Positions 50,969 to 60,363 of a stretch of DNA of 64,000 nucleotides are shown in pieces. Positions within the stretch are counted from its first letter, which is position 1, and every line of letters starts with the position of its first letter. The stretch is from Aliishimia sp963678085 (GTDB lineage: Bacteria > Pseudomonadota > Alphaproteobacteria > Rhodobacterales > Rhodobacteraceae), in assembly GCA_963678085.1 (NCBI GenBank), contig OY782680.1, forward strand, positions 2,108,001-2,172,000. Reading direction: 5' to 3'. Below the pieces are notes generated by a model. That model was not told the DNA's origin, made no database searches, and saw only the letters and a list, made by a program, of their open reading frames with translations. The position numbers and the translations under genes were made by a program.

Positions 50969-52192
50969 TCAGGCAGTCATTTGGGCTCGATTCAGCGCAC
51001 AATGCGACCATAGCGTGTCCATAGCCTCGACCAACGCGTTGATCTCTTTTGGCCCATGCACCGGCGATGGGGTAAAGCGCAAACGCTCTGTTCCGCGTGG
51101 CACGGTGGGGAAATTGATCGGCTGCACATAGATTCCGAAATCATCCAGCAACATATCTGACAGCTTTTTGGTATGGACCGGGTTTCCGACCATTACCGGC
51201 ACGATATGGCTCCCATGATCAATCAATGGCAGCCCCATGCCTTTCAGCCGCAGCTTAAGGATCTTGGCTTGGGTCTGATGCGCCTCGCGCAATTGCGGGG
51301 CAGATTTCAGGAATTTCACCGAGGCCGCCGCCCCCGCCGCAACAGAAGGCGTCAAAGAGGTGGTAAAGATGAAGCCCGGCGCGTAAGATCGCACTGCATC
51401 ACACATCTTTTCCGACGCCGCGATATAGCCGCCCATAACACCATAGGCTTTGGCCAGCGTGCCATTGATGATGTCGATGCGATGGGCGAGATTATCGCGC
51501 TCGGTCACACCGCCGCCGCGCGCGCCATACATGCCAACCGCATGCACCTCGTCAATATAGGTCAGCGCGCCAAATTCATCGGCCAAATCGCAAATCGCCT
51601 CGATCGGGCCAAAATCGCCATCCATAGAATAGATGCTTTCAAAAGCGATCAGCTTGGGCGCGGCTGGATCATCTGCAGCAAGCAATTCACGCAGATGTTC
51701 AACATCATTATGACGGAAAATCCGCTTTGCCCCGCCATTGCGCCGCACACCCTCGATCATGGAGGCGTGGTTCAACTCATCCGAGTAGATGATCAGCCCA
51801 GGAAAGAGTTTCGGCAAGGTGCTCAGCGTGGCATCGTTGGCGACATAGGCAGAGGTAAAGAGCAGTGCCGCCTCTTTGCCATGCAGATCGGCAATCTCCG
51901 CCTCTAGCCGTTTGTGATAAACCGTGGTGCCAGAGATGTTGCGCGTCCCACCCGAGCCTGCGCCCGTGGCATCCAGCGCCTCGTGCATTGCATTAAGAAC
52001 AACAGGGTTCTGCCCCATCCCTAGGTAATCATTGCCACACCAAACGGTGATCTTGCGCTGCGTGCCATCAGCCCGTGTCCAAACCGCATGGGGAAAATGG
52101 CCTTTGCTGCGCTCAATATCAATAAAGGTGCGATAGCGCCCTTCTTCATGAAGTTGATTTAGAGCTTGGTCCAGATGGGCTGTGTAGTCCAC
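50969..52192 (-). CDS. hemA: 5-aminolevulinate synthase
   Basis: Condenses glycine and succinyl-CoA to 5-aminolevulinate, the C4 route to haem, typical of alphaproteobacteria. The 407-residue PLP enzyme shows the glycine/CoA region WCGNDYLGMGQNPVV, GSGGTRNISGTTVYH, TYIDEVHAVGMYG and the PLP Lys in GTLAKAYGVMGGY. Starts with GTG at 52192 after GAGGAG. A promoter and an FNR-type box lie upstream. A weak hairpin followed by GTTTTGAT (about + 50937-50962) may end the transcript. Confidence 0.97.
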   Translation of the reverse strand: MDYTAHLDQALNQLHEEGRYRTFIDIERSKGHFPHAVWTRADGTQRKITVWCGNDYLGMGQNPVVLNAMHEALDATGAGSGGTRNISGTTVYHKRLEAEIADLHGKEAALLFTSAYVANDATLSTLPKLFPGLIIYSDELNHASMIEGVRRNGGAKRIFRHNDVEHLRELLAADDPAAPKLIAFESIYSMDGDFGPIEAICDLADEFGALTYIDEVHAVGMYGARGGGVTERDNLAHRIDIINGTLAKAYGVMGGYIAASEKMCDAVRSYAPGFIFTTSLTPSVAAGAAASVKFLKSAPQLREAHQTQAKILKLRLKGMGLPLIDHGSHIVPVMVGNPVHTKKLSDMLLDDFGIYVQPINFPTVPRGTERLRFTPSPVHGPKEINALVEAMDTLWSHCALNRAQMTA

Positions 52193-52246
52193 GTGAATCT
52201 CCTCGCTGGGTCTGGGCGCAGTTAGAATCGTTCTAGCGCTTCTATT

Positions 52247-52275
52247 TAAGTACTGTTTGATAACAAATCGTTCAA
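52247..52275 (-). promoter_or_regulatory. Predicted sigma-70 promoter of hemA
   Basis: On the minus strand TTGAAC (-35, + 52270-52275) and TACTTA (-10, + 52247-52252) are separated by 17 bases. The predicted start at about 52240 lies 48 bases before the GTG codon. Confidence 0.6.
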
Positions 52276-52305
52276 CGGTTTAGCCGCGGACATGCGGTCG
52301 CATCC

Positions 52306-52319
52306 TTGATCTAGGTCAA
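52306..52319 (-). promoter_or_regulatory. FNR/FnrL-type box upstream of hemA
   Basis: TTGATCTAGGTCAA matches the FNR consensus TTGAT-N4-ATCAA with one change and has the intact TTG-N8-CAA core. It is centred about 72 bases upstream of the predicted hemA start, a place used by class I FNR activation. FnrL control of hemA is known in Rhodobacter. The box is also 138 bases upstream of the divergent peptidase. Confidence 0.72.
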
Positions 52320-52456
52320 GTCTCCCCCCTTCACCGTGAACAAATTCATCTTTTCGTATATGAACGCATTTCGCAAGATTGCGCAATCCCCCCTTTCACT
52401 GCCGGGCAAATCTGCACTACTCTTTCCAAAATGATCTTCTGAACAAGCGAGTCCCC

Positions 52457-53842
52457 ATGTCCCTAGATGCGACCCTAGCCCAGATTGATACCAATAATCC
52501 TGCAGCTTTAGAGCGGCTTATGGAATTGTTGCGGATCCCGTCAATCTCAACAGATCCTGACTATGCGAGCGAGTGCGCGCGTGCGGCGGATTGGCTGGTG
52601 GCGGATCTTGCCTCTATTGGGGTTGCGGCACAAAAGCGCAGCACGCCGGGTCATCCCATGGTGGTCGGTCATGTTGAAGGACCCCAGAATAGCCCGCATG
52701 TGCTGTTTTATGGTCATTATGATGTGCAGCCCGTCGATCCGCTCGCGCTTTGGAGCTCGCCCCCCTTCGAGCCCAAGATCGAAGAGCAAAATGGCGAGAA
52801 AGTGCTGCGCGCGCGGGGCGCCTCAGACGATAAAGGCCAGCTCATGACCTTTGTCGAAGCCTGCCGGGCCTGGAAAGAGGTGAATGGCGCCCTGCCCTGC
52901 CGCATCACCTTTTTCTTTGAAGGCGAAGAGGAAAGCGGCTCTCCCTCCCTGATTCCCTTCCTGAAAGAAAATGCCGATGAGCTGCAAGCCGATATTGCCT
53001 TGATCTGCGACACTGGCATGGTTGCGCCCGGTGTGCCCTCAATCGCGACTCAGCTGCGCGGCATGCTCAAGGATGAGTTCACAATTATAGGCCCAAACCG
53101 CGATCTGCATTCGGGCCATTATGGCGGGCCGGGGCTGAACCCTTTGCGTGAGATGGCGCGGATTATCAGCACATTTCACGACCCAGAAACCGGAGCCGTA
53201 GCGGTGAAAGGCTTTTATGATGGCGTCAGTGACATTTCGGGCGAGCTGCGCCGACAATGGAGCGAGGCTGGCTTTGATGAGGCTGATTATCTGAATTCGG
53301 TGGGATATTCCCAAGCCCATGGCGAAAAAGCCTATTCCACACTGGAACAACAATGGGCGCGCCCAACCCTTGAGATTAACGGCATGTGGGGCGGCTACCA
53401 GGGCGCAGGCACCAAGACCGTGATCCCGTCTGAAGCCCATTGCAAACTCACCTGCCGCTTGGTTGGGGATTTGGACCCAGACCATCTGCGCCGCCAAATC
53501 CGCGCCCATGTGCAGGCGCAGCTCAGCCCCGATGCGCAAGTGCGTTGGGATCAAAGCCTGGATGGCTCGCCCGCCTCGGTCATGGATATTTCCCGCCCTG
53601 AATTTGAAAAAGCGCGCGGCGCTTTATCGGACGAATGGGATCGCGAGGCGGTGTTTGTGGGCATGGGTGGCTCCATCCCCATCGCGGGCATGTTCAAAGA
53701 GATCTTAGGGCTCGAATCCATGCTGGTCGGCTTTGCCGCCGAAGATGACGCCATCCACAGCCCTAATGAAAAATACAATCTCAGCGCCTTTCACAAAGGC
53801 ACCAGAAGCTGGGCCAGGATTCTGGAGGCATTAACGCAGTAA
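52457..53842 (+). CDS. M20-family dipeptidase
   Basis: A 461-residue zinc peptidase. Metal and catalytic motifs: YGHYDVQPVDPLALW, GASDDKGQLM, FFEGEEESGSPSL and ICDTGM, plus the lid-domain segment NRDLHSGHYGGPGLNP. These are typical of the M20 dipeptidase/carnosinase-like group, which cleaves dipeptides in the cytoplasm. The start at ATG 52457 (MSLDATLAQIDTNN) is chosen on homology; the frame opens earlier at 52379. Diverges from hemA. Confidence 0.92.
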   Translation: MSLDATLAQIDTNNPAALERLMELLRIPSISTDPDYASECARAADWLVADLASIGVAAQKRSTPGHPMVVGHVEGPQNSPHVLFYGHYDVQPVDPLALWSSPPFEPKIEEQNGEKVLRARGASDDKGQLMTFVEACRAWKEVNGALPCRITFFFEGEEESGSPSLIPFLKENADELQADIALICDTGMVAPGVPSIATQLRGMLKDEFTIIGPNRDLHSGHYGGPGLNPLREMARIISTFHDPETGAVAVKGFYDGVSDISGELRRQWSEAGFDEADYLNSVGYSQAHGEKAYSTLEQQWARPTLEINGMWGGYQGAGTKTVIPSEAHCKLTCRLVGDLDPDHLRRQIRAHVQAQLSPDAQVRWDQSLDGSPASVMDISRPEFEKARGALSDEWDREAVFVGMGGSIPIAGMFKEILGLESMLVGFAAEDDAIHSPNEKYNLSAFHKGTRSWARILEALTQ

Positions 53843-53929
53843 CCCAAACCGAGTGCAGGTTTCATCAGTGTTGGCCAATATCTACAACCCGGCCCCCCCT
53901 TCATTTGGCTGAAAATACCTTGCGGGGGT

Positions 53930-53950
53930 GTGGGGGTGCAAAACCCCCAC
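53930..53950. terminator. Stem-loop after M20 peptidase gene
   Basis: A perfect 8-bp stem (GTGGGGGT/ACCCCCAC) with a GCAAA loop. It lies in the 162-base gap that otherwise shows no gene. The G-run arrangement with TTGCGGGGG ahead of it is seen at the ends of many Rhodobacteraceae operons. No T run follows. Confidence 0.45.
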
Positions 53951-54004
53951 TGCGCAGACACCAGGCCTTTCGCAGGGGTTTGGTATATCAAGAAAGGTCT
54001 CCGT

Positions 54005-54370
54005 ATGAGCGCTAGATTTCTCGCCCCGCTCGCTGTCTCCCTCGCCCTGATGGCCACGGCTTCCAGCGCCCAAAACCTATCGCCCAAAGAGGAGGTGCAA
54101 ATTCTCCTGGAAAGACTCGAGCAGAGCGATTGCCGCTTTGAAAGGAATGGCGACTGGCATGATGGCGAAGCCGCCGCAAGCCATCTGCGCAAAAAGCTAC
54201 GCGTCGCACTTATGATGGGAAAACTTGATCGGGCGGAGACCTTCATCATTCATGTAGCCAGCAAATCCAGCCAAACAGACAAACCCTACCACGTCGCCTG
54301 CCCCGGCCAGAGCGAGATGCCCGCTTCAGACTGGATGCTGGGAGAGCTTGCCGCCATTCGCAGGCAATAG
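54005..54370 (+). CDS. Exported DUF5329-like protein
   Basis: A 121-residue product with a signal peptide (MSARFLAPLAVSLALMATAS, cleavage near SSA-QN). The mature part has two Cys (SDCRFERNG and HVACPGQ) and the pattern EQSDCRFERNGDWHDGEAAASHL, which fits the DUF5329 family of small periplasmic proteins. Function unknown. It follows the peptidase after a stem-loop and is convergent with the next gene. Confidence 0.75.
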   Translation: MSARFLAPLAVSLALMATASSAQNLSPKEEVQILLERLEQSDCRFERNGDWHDGEAAASHLRKKLRVALMMGKLDRAETFIIHVASKSSQTDKPYHVACPGQSEMPASDWMLGELAAIRRQ

Positions 54371-54421
54371 GCCCTCACAAAGCGATGCCCCGTTTTCCGA
54401 TCCGGTGCAACGGCAATGCTC

Positions 54422-55351
54422 TCACTTCTGCGCCCGCTCGCGCCATACAATATAGATCCCAGAGCCAATGATAATCGTAGCCCCCAAGAACACCCATAGG
54501 TCGGGCCAGTCACCAAAGACGAACCAGCCCCAGATCAGCACATAGAGCATCAGCATGTATTCAAAGGGCGCAACAACGGCGGCGGCGGTCAGGCGATAGG
54601 CTTGTGCCATGGCATATCCCACGATCCCCGCAGATAGGCCAATGACCCCAAAGAGCCATAGATGTTCGCGCGCAGGCCAGATCCAGGGGCGCAGCAGGAA
54701 TTGGATGCTTGCCGGTTGCTCTGCGCTCCAGCGCGCGCCATCCCCGGCAAACGCATACGCGATGACGGAGGTGACCAGAAATGCCAATTGCACATTAAAG
54801 GAAAGCACTGACGCTGGGGCCTTGCTCAACAGACGGGTCAGCACAGACATGCACGCATAGCCCGCCGCCGCGATGATCGGCAGCACCGCCACCCAGCCCG
54901 GATTGCCCGAGCTTTGCAATTCGGGCCATAAGATCACCAGCACGCCGACAAACCCAAAGGAAATCGCGGCTATCCGGCGCGGTCCGACCCGCTCACCCAG
55001 GATTGGAATGGCCAGCAGCGTGATGAACAAAGGCGCCACAAAATAAAGCGCCGTCGCCGTTGCCAAAGACATGGCAGCCAGAGCCGCATAGACCGAGATA
55101 TTAGCAACAATGATCAGCACCACCCGAAGCAGATGCAACCCGGCCTGCGCCACAAGCAACTGGCGAAAACCGCCCTCAAACGGGATAATCGCCATCGACA
55201 TGACAAGCCCAATCACGGCCCGCACAAAGACAATCTGATACAGCGGATAGTCTGCCGCCAGAGCCTTGACCACCACATCATTGATCGAGATGCAGAACAT
55301 GCCCAGGCACATAAAGAGAATCGCAAGATAGGGGTGGTTCATCTTTGACAT
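54422..55351 (-). CDS. EamA/DMT family transporter
   Basis: A 309-residue membrane protein with ten hydrophobic helices and two EamA repeats (LYFVAPLFITLLAIPILGER in the first, VVAPFEYMLMLYVLIWGWFV in the second). Start at ATG 55351 (MSKMNHPYLAILF) after AGGAAT; the frame stays open to 55405. Third EamA transporter in the window. Substrate not readable from sequence. Confidence 0.88.
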   Translation of the reverse strand: MSKMNHPYLAILFMCLGMFCISINDVVVKALAADYPLYQIVFVRAVIGLVMSMAIIPFEGGFRQLLVAQAGLHLLRVVLIIVANISVYAALAAMSLATATALYFVAPLFITLLAIPILGERVGPRRIAAISFGFVGVLVILWPELQSSGNPGWVAVLPIIAAAGYACMSVLTRLLSKAPASVLSFNVQLAFLVTSVIAYAFAGDGARWSAEQPASIQFLLRPWIWPAREHLWLFGVIGLSAGIVGYAMAQAYRLTAAAVVAPFEYMLMLYVLIWGWFVFGDWPDLWVFLGATIIIGSGIYIVWRERAQK

Positions 55352-55458
55352 AGCATTCCTTAGAACTGCCCCGCCTATGAGTAAAGCCGCACAGGTTCTG
55401 CGCAAATCACTGCAAAGACACTCTTTGTAAATGCGCCAACCCGGCCTATATCAAAGGG

Positions 55459-56046
55459 ATGGAAGATTTAAGCACAGATACTCTTATCCGGGCCGCCGTC
55501 TTGGCCTTTATTGCTTTGGGCCTTTTGCTCGGCATGGGCAGTCAGAGCGTGCATAAAACGCTCAAGCAAGCAGCGATTTGGGGGCTTATTTTTGTCTCCG
55601 TGCTTGCGGGCGTGCAGATCATGAGCGAAACGCAATCGGGGGCGCCTCTGTCCAAACAAGCGAGCTTTTCTGATGAGGGCCGTATCGAGGTGCGGCGCAG
55701 CTATGATGGGCATTACCATTTAACCTTGCAAATCAACGGTGTGGATGTGCCGTTCATTGTCGATACCGGCGCGACAGAGATTGTTCTAACCAAAGAGGAT
55801 GCGGTGCGCGTGGGGCTGAACCTGTCAGATCTGCGCTATATTGGCCGGGCCCAAACTGCCAATGGCGAGGTGCGAATCGCGCAGGCGGTGCTGGATGAGG
55901 TTGCAGTTGGCGGCGCGCGGGATCGCAATGTGCCCGCCACTGTGAATGAGGGCGATCTGTTCCAATCGCTCTTGGGCATGCGCTATCTGGATAAATGGGA
56001 CCGGCTTGAGATCTCGAATGGGCGTTTGATTTTGGAGCGAAACTAA
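55459..56046 (+). CDS. TIGR02281-type clan AA aspartic protease
   Basis: A 195-residue membrane-anchored retropepsin-like protein: two hydrophobic helices at about 10-27 and 38-53, then a single protease lobe with the DTGA motif (VPFIVDTGATEIVLTKEDA) and LLGMRYLDKWDRLEI. One lobe means it must dimerise to be active, as retroviral proteases do. Substrates are unknown. Followed by a palindromic repeat. Confidence 0.86.
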   Translation: MEDLSTDTLIRAAVLAFIALGLLLGMGSQSVHKTLKQAAIWGLIFVSVLAGVQIMSETQSGAPLSKQASFSDEGRIEVRRSYDGHYHLTLQINGVDVPFIVDTGATEIVLTKEDAVRVGLNLSDLRYIGRAQTANGEVRIAQAVLDEVAVGGARDRNVPATVNEGDLFQSLLGMRYLDKWDRLEISNGRLILERN

Positions 56047-56048
56047 AG

Positions 56049-56128
56049 CATGGCACGCAAAAGTGGGCACCGGTTTTGCGTTTTTCGCCATGCGAACATA
56101 AAGAATTAGAGCATGTTTAATGCTCTAA
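56049..56128. repeat. Dispersed palindromic repeat type 2, copy 2, with adjoining hairpin
   Basis: First part 56049-56092: CATGGC/GCCATG ends around GCAAAAGTGGGCACCGGTTTTGC, whose core is nearly the reverse complement of the one at 38124-38170. Second part 56106-56128: a perfect 9-bp hairpin TTAGAGCAT/ATGCTCTAA. It fills the gap between two convergent genes and may double as a bidirectional terminator. Confidence 0.75.
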
Positions 56129-56577
56129 CCGCTTTCTGCCTTCATTTCCCAACGGCCCGAGGCTTCTGACCAGTATTTGGCTTTGCACTGAGCTGCGGTG
56201 AGTTGTTTCCACTGCACGCGCGCATGGGCCACCGCCGGTTCATTCATACCATCGAAAAGGATCATGGCGCGTTTTGAGGCGTTTACATGCTCCGGCGATA
56301 TTTCTGCCCCCTCAACGGAAATGAGACACTCCGCGCTCATGGCCTCAGTCGTCAGCAAAATAGGCTGCAACTCATCATGTGGCCCGCCCGCAAGGCCATG
56401 GGGCAAAAACCCGTCATCCGGGCCCAGCCAGAGCTTTTGATCGAGCCAGGACAGAAAGCCCGCATCCCGGCCCCGCAGCACGATGCGCCAATTTTGCTCC
56501 AACGCGCGCTCAAGCAGGCGGGACAAAGTGACCTCTAAGGGCGCGCGCGTGAGGTGGTAGAAATAGACCTCGCCCAA
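56125..56577 (-). CDS. holC: DNA polymerase III subunit chi
   Basis: A 150-residue protein starting MGEVYFYHLTRAPLEVTLSR, the HolC signature, with LARALEQ-like helix (LLERALEQNWRIVLRGRD) and LWLGPDDGFLPHG. Chi joins the clamp loader to single-strand binding protein. Its stop lies inside the repeat hairpin at 56106-56128. It starts 3 bases after pepA; the pepA-holC pair is widespread. Confidence 0.93.
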   Translation of the reverse strand: MGEVYFYHLTRAPLEVTLSRLLERALEQNWRIVLRGRDAGFLSWLDQKLWLGPDDGFLPHGLAGGPHDELQPILLTTEAMSAECLISVEGAEISPEHVNASKRAMILFDGMNEPAVAHARVQWKQLTAAQCKAKYWSEASGRWEMKAESG

Positions 56578-56580
56578 TGT

Positions 56581-58047
56581 TTAGCTTTCGTATTTATCGG
56601 CAACCAGGCGGCTAAGCGCCATAACGCCCCAACCCGTTGCGCCTTTGGGGGCCAGCGCCGTTTCGGATTTGACCGAGGCCACGCCCGCAATATCCAAATG
56701 GATCCAAGGCACATCATCTTGAACGAATCGCTGCAAGAATTGCGCGGCAGTGATGGAGCCTGCGGGCCGCCCGCCCACATTCTTCATATCGGCAATGCGG
56801 GATTTGAGCTGATCATCATAGGCTTTGCCCAAAGGCATGCGCCACGCGCCCTCGTTTTCGGCCTCTGCCGCCGCAAGGAAGGCATTGCAGAATATATCAT
56901 CATTGGAGAAGACACCGGCGTTTTCATGGCCAAGCCCGATAATGATCGCCCCGGTCAGGGTTGCCAGATCAATCATCGCGGCAGGTTTATAGGTTTCTTG
57001 CGCGTACCACATCACATCACACAGGACGAGCCGCCCCTCAGCATCTGTGTTGATGATTTCGACCGTATCGCCCTTCATCGAGCGCACAACGTCACCGGGG
57101 CGGGTTGCATTGCCGGAGGGCATGTTTTCGACCAAGCCCACCAGCCCGACCACATTGGCTTTCGCTTTGCGCATCGCGATGGCACACATGGCCCCCGCAA
57201 CCGTGCCCGCGCCGCCCATATCCATGGTCATATCTTCCATACCGCCAGCGGGTTTGAGGCTAATGCCGCCCGTATCAAACACGACACCTTTGCCAACCAG
57301 GGCAAGCGGGGGCGCGCCCTCGGTCCCGCCATTCCACTCCATGACCACAACTTTGGAGGGGCTGTCCGAACCCTGCCCGACGGATAAAAGCGTTCGCATT
57401 CCTAAACTTGCAAGCTCATCCTCATCTAGAACTTTAACTTTAAGACCGAGCTCAGCCATCTTAACAAGGCGGTTCGCGAATTCCGTTGTGGTCAAGATAT
57501 TGGCGGGCTCATTCACCAGATCACGGGTAAGAAACATCCCGCAGGCCAGCGCGTGTAGATCTTTATAGCTCTCCTGAATCTCGGAGGGTTTGCTACAAGA
57601 TACGGTTACGGACAGGGGCGCAGAGGGCTCGGCGGTTTTATGAGCCTCAAACGTATAGCTCTTGGTCACGATCCCAAAGACAATATCAGCAGCGCGGGCG
57701 AAACTGCCCGCCATCAAGGAGATCGGCTTTTTCGCGCCCGCTTTTGCCAGTTCTGCCCCGGCTTTGCGGGCGGTCTTGATCCCCGCCTTTTTGGAGAGCT
57801 TTAGAGCATAGACCGCCTCTGCCTGCATCCCAACGGGAAAGCCGAGGCGCAGGAACTTACCCTCGGCCAGGGCCTCAAACGCATCGCTTTCAACCGCGCG
57901 CTGCAATGCGCCCTTGGTCAATCGATTGACGCGCCGCCCCGCCGGGTCAAGTTTGCCATCCTCGCTCACCAAGACCGCGAGCCCGCCGCTGGCGTTGGCT
58001 ATGGTCTCAAGATCGGTTTCAACAAAACTTGGTCGCGGTGCAGTCAT
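56581..58047 (-). CDS. pepA: Leucyl aminopeptidase (M17)
   Basis: A 488-residue cytosolic aminopeptidase. Two-metal site motifs: VGKGVVFDTGGISLKPAGGM, the catalytic Lys in that segment, DMGGAGTVAGAM, and the signature NTDAEGRLVLCD. N-terminal regulatory domain about 1-165. It removes N-terminal residues, notably Leu, from peptides. Upstream lies a 97-base gap and the divergent lptF. Confidence 0.96.
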   Translation of the reverse strand: MTAPRPSFVETDLETIANASGGLAVLVSEDGKLDPAGRRVNRLTKGALQRAVESDAFEALAEGKFLRLGFPVGMQAEAVYALKLSKKAGIKTARKAGAELAKAGAKKPISLMAGSFARAADIVFGIVTKSYTFEAHKTAEPSAPLSVTVSCSKPSEIQESYKDLHALACGMFLTRDLVNEPANILTTTEFANRLVKMAELGLKVKVLDEDELASLGMRTLLSVGQGSDSPSKVVVMEWNGGTEGAPPLALVGKGVVFDTGGISLKPAGGMEDMTMDMGGAGTVAGAMCAIAMRKAKANVVGLVGLVENMPSGNATRPGDVVRSMKGDTVEIINTDAEGRLVLCDVMWYAQETYKPAAMIDLATLTGAIIIGLGHENAGVFSNDDIFCNAFLAAAEAENEGAWRMPLGKAYDDQLKSRIADMKNVGGRPAGSITAAQFLQRFVQDDVPWIHLDIAGVASVKSETALAPKGATGWGVMALSRLVADKYES

Positions 58048-58144
58048 GGACGTCGCCTTTCATGTGGTTTAGTCAGATATTAGCGCAGCAACACGTACAA
58101 GGCCAGATTGCAGCGACACATGATTTTAATGAAGCGAAGCACAC

Positions 58145-59269
58145 GTGACAAAATTTGACAAATATCTTCTGTCGCAACTTCTTTTATACTTTGGATTCTT
58201 TGCGCTGGTCCTGGTGGCGCTGTTCTGGATCACCCGCGCCGTTCCGCTATTTGATCGGCTGATTTCGGACGGTCAGTCTGTTTTGGTGTTTTTAGAGCTT
58301 TCTGTGCTCACATTTCCAAAGCTGATCTTTCAAATCATGCCCCTGGCGAGCTTTGCGGCGGCGGCCTTTGTGACCAATCAGCTTTCCAATGAATCCGAGC
58401 TCACGGTGGTTTTTGCAACAGGCTCCTCGCCCTGGCGTCTTGCGCGGCCGGTTTTGGTTTTTGCACTGTGCGTTATGGCTATGGCCTCGCTTTTGTCCCA
58501 TGTTTTGGTGCCCGCCTCCCAAGATCGGCTGGCAATGCGACAAAATGAGATTAATCGCGATATGACCGCGCGCTTGCTGACAGAGGGCGTTTTTTTGCAT
58601 CCCTCCACAGGCGTGACGCTTTACACCGGAGAGATTGGCGAGGATGGTGTGCTGCGCCGGGTGTTTTTGGCTGACCGGCGTGATCCCAGTGCGCGCGTGA
58701 CCTATTCTGCGGCCAGCGCTTATTTGGTGCGCAATGATGCAAAGACCTCATTGATCATGATAAATGGCACTGCGCAGCGCCTCTCGATTCCAGATATGCA
58801 GCTTGCAACGGCCAGGTTTCAGGATTTTTCGCATGATATTAGCAGCCTAGTTGATCTAAGGCCGAATTTTCACCGCAATGCCTCTGCCTATCTCACATGG
58901 GAGCTATTTGCGGATTGGCGCGAAATTTCCAAACAGACAGGCCAAGGGCTTGGCGCGATCTCCGAAGAGTTCCATGCCCGGTTTGCGCAAGCGATATTTG
59001 CGGCAATTGCTGGACTGATCGGCCATGCGGCTTTGGTGAGCCGGGGGTTTTCGCGCTTTAGCGCTTGGCGCGAAATTATGTTTGCGATTGCGCTTTTGCT
59101 CTTTTTGGACGGGCTAAGAGCCACGTTTATCGAAACATTGGTTCTACGCCCGACATTCTGGCCTGTTGCCTATATTTCCAGCGCTTTAGGAGCGTTTTTC
59201 GCGGCAGGGCTCCTCGCCATTGCCAGCAATCCGATCTTTGTGCGCCTGCGCAGGAGGCCCGGCTCATGA
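58145..59269 (+). CDS. lptF: LPS export ABC transporter permease LptF
   Basis: A 374-residue YjgP/YjgQ-family permease: three helices at the N-terminus (LLLYFGFFALVLVALFWITR first), a periplasmic jellyroll domain in the middle (YTGEIGEDGVLRRVFLADRR), and three C-terminal helices. With LptG and LptB it extracts lipopolysaccharide from the inner membrane. Its stop overlaps the lptG start by 4 bases (ATGA). Confidence 0.94.
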   Translation: MTKFDKYLLSQLLLYFGFFALVLVALFWITRAVPLFDRLISDGQSVLVFLELSVLTFPKLIFQIMPLASFAAAAFVTNQLSNESELTVVFATGSSPWRLARPVLVFALCVMAMASLLSHVLVPASQDRLAMRQNEINRDMTARLLTEGVFLHPSTGVTLYTGEIGEDGVLRRVFLADRRDPSARVTYSAASAYLVRNDAKTSLIMINGTAQRLSIPDMQLATARFQDFSHDISSLVDLRPNFHRNASAYLTWELFADWREISKQTGQGLGAISEEFHARFAQAIFAAIAGLIGHAALVSRGFSRFSAWREIMFAIALLLFLDGLRATFIETLVLRPTFWPVAYISSALGAFFAAGLLAIASNPIFVRLRRRPGS

Positions 59270-60363
59270 TCCTGCATTATTACTTTGCGCGCAAATATCT
59301 TTGGCGGCTCGCCTCGATCGCGGCCATTCTCTATGCCTTGATCGTACTGGTCGAGCTGATGGACATTATGCGCGATTTTGTGGATGTGGATGTCAGCTTT
59401 GGGCAGGTTTTGCATCTGACATTCTTGAAAACTGCGGGCCGGTTTAACCAGATTTTGGCCCTTGTGTTTTTACTCTCAACAATCACGCTTTTTGTGGGGC
59501 TGGCGCGCACATCGGAGATGGTGGTCACGCGCGCGGCGGGGCGCTCTGCGCTAAACGCGCTGATGGCTCCGGTTCTGGTGGCGGTGCTTTTGGGGATCTT
59601 TGCCGTCGCGGTCTATGGCCCCATTTCTGTTGCTCTTTCTAAGCGCTATACGGCTTTGTTGGAAGAGTATTTGGTACAGACCAATGCGGCGCTATCCGTC
59701 TCTTCCGAAGGGGTGTGGCTGCGTCAGGGCACAAGCGAGGGGCAGACGGTCATTCACGCGGCGCGCTCAAATGCGGATGCGTCAGAGCTATTTGATGTGA
59801 GCTTTTTATCCTTTGGCCCTGAAGGCGAGCCCACAGAACAAATTGCTGCCGCAAAAGCTGCGCTGATTGACGGGGCGTGGCAGCTTGTTGATGCAAAGGT
59901 TTGGTCGCTGGAGATCGGCGCACATCCCGAGGCGGAGGCCGCACATTTTGAACAATATCGCCTCCCCTCCCCTTTGACGCCGGATCGTATTCGTGAAAGT
60001 CTGGGCAACGCATCGGGAGTGTCGATCTGGGATATGCCACAGTTTATTTCGCAATTAGAGCAGTCGGGTTTTTCCGCGCGGCGCCACCAGGTTTGGTTTC
60101 ACACTGAGTTGTCGCGCCCGCTGTTTTTGACCGCCATGGTATTGATTGGCGCGGCCTTTACCATGAAACACACGCGATTTGGCGGCGTGGGCGCTGCGGT
60201 GCTTGGGGCGATTATGCTTGGGTTTGCCTTATATTTTGCGCGCAGTTTCGCGACTATCTTGGGAGAAAACGGTCTTATCGCGGCGGCGCTTGCCGGATGG
60301 GCTGTGCCGATTGCGGCCAATATGCTCGCCCTTGGATTGCTGTTACATGCGGAGGATGGCTAA
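59266..60363 (+). CDS. lptG: LPS export ABC transporter permease LptG
   Basis: A 365-residue partner of LptF with the same helix-jellyroll-helix layout: start MILHYYFARKYLWRL, LFVGLARTSEMVVTRAAGRS coupling segment and the final helices LTAMVLIGAAFTMKHTRFGG. The start at ATG 59266 overlaps the lptF stop, and its TAA shares a base with the lptD ATG (TAATG). Confidence 0.94.
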   Translation: MILHYYFARKYLWRLASIAAILYALIVLVELMDIMRDFVDVDVSFGQVLHLTFLKTAGRFNQILALVFLLSTITLFVGLARTSEMVVTRAAGRSALNALMAPVLVAVLLGIFAVAVYGPISVALSKRYTALLEEYLVQTNAALSVSSEGVWLRQGTSEGQTVIHAARSNADASELFDVSFLSFGPEGEPTEQIAAAKAALIDGAWQLVDAKVWSLEIGAHPEAEAAHFEQYRLPSPLTPDRIRESLGNASGVSIWDMPQFISQLEQSGFSARRHQVWFHTELSRPLFLTAMVLIGAAFTMKHTRFGGVGAAVLGAIMLGFALYFARSFATILGENGLIAAALAGWAVPIAANMLALGLLLHAEDG

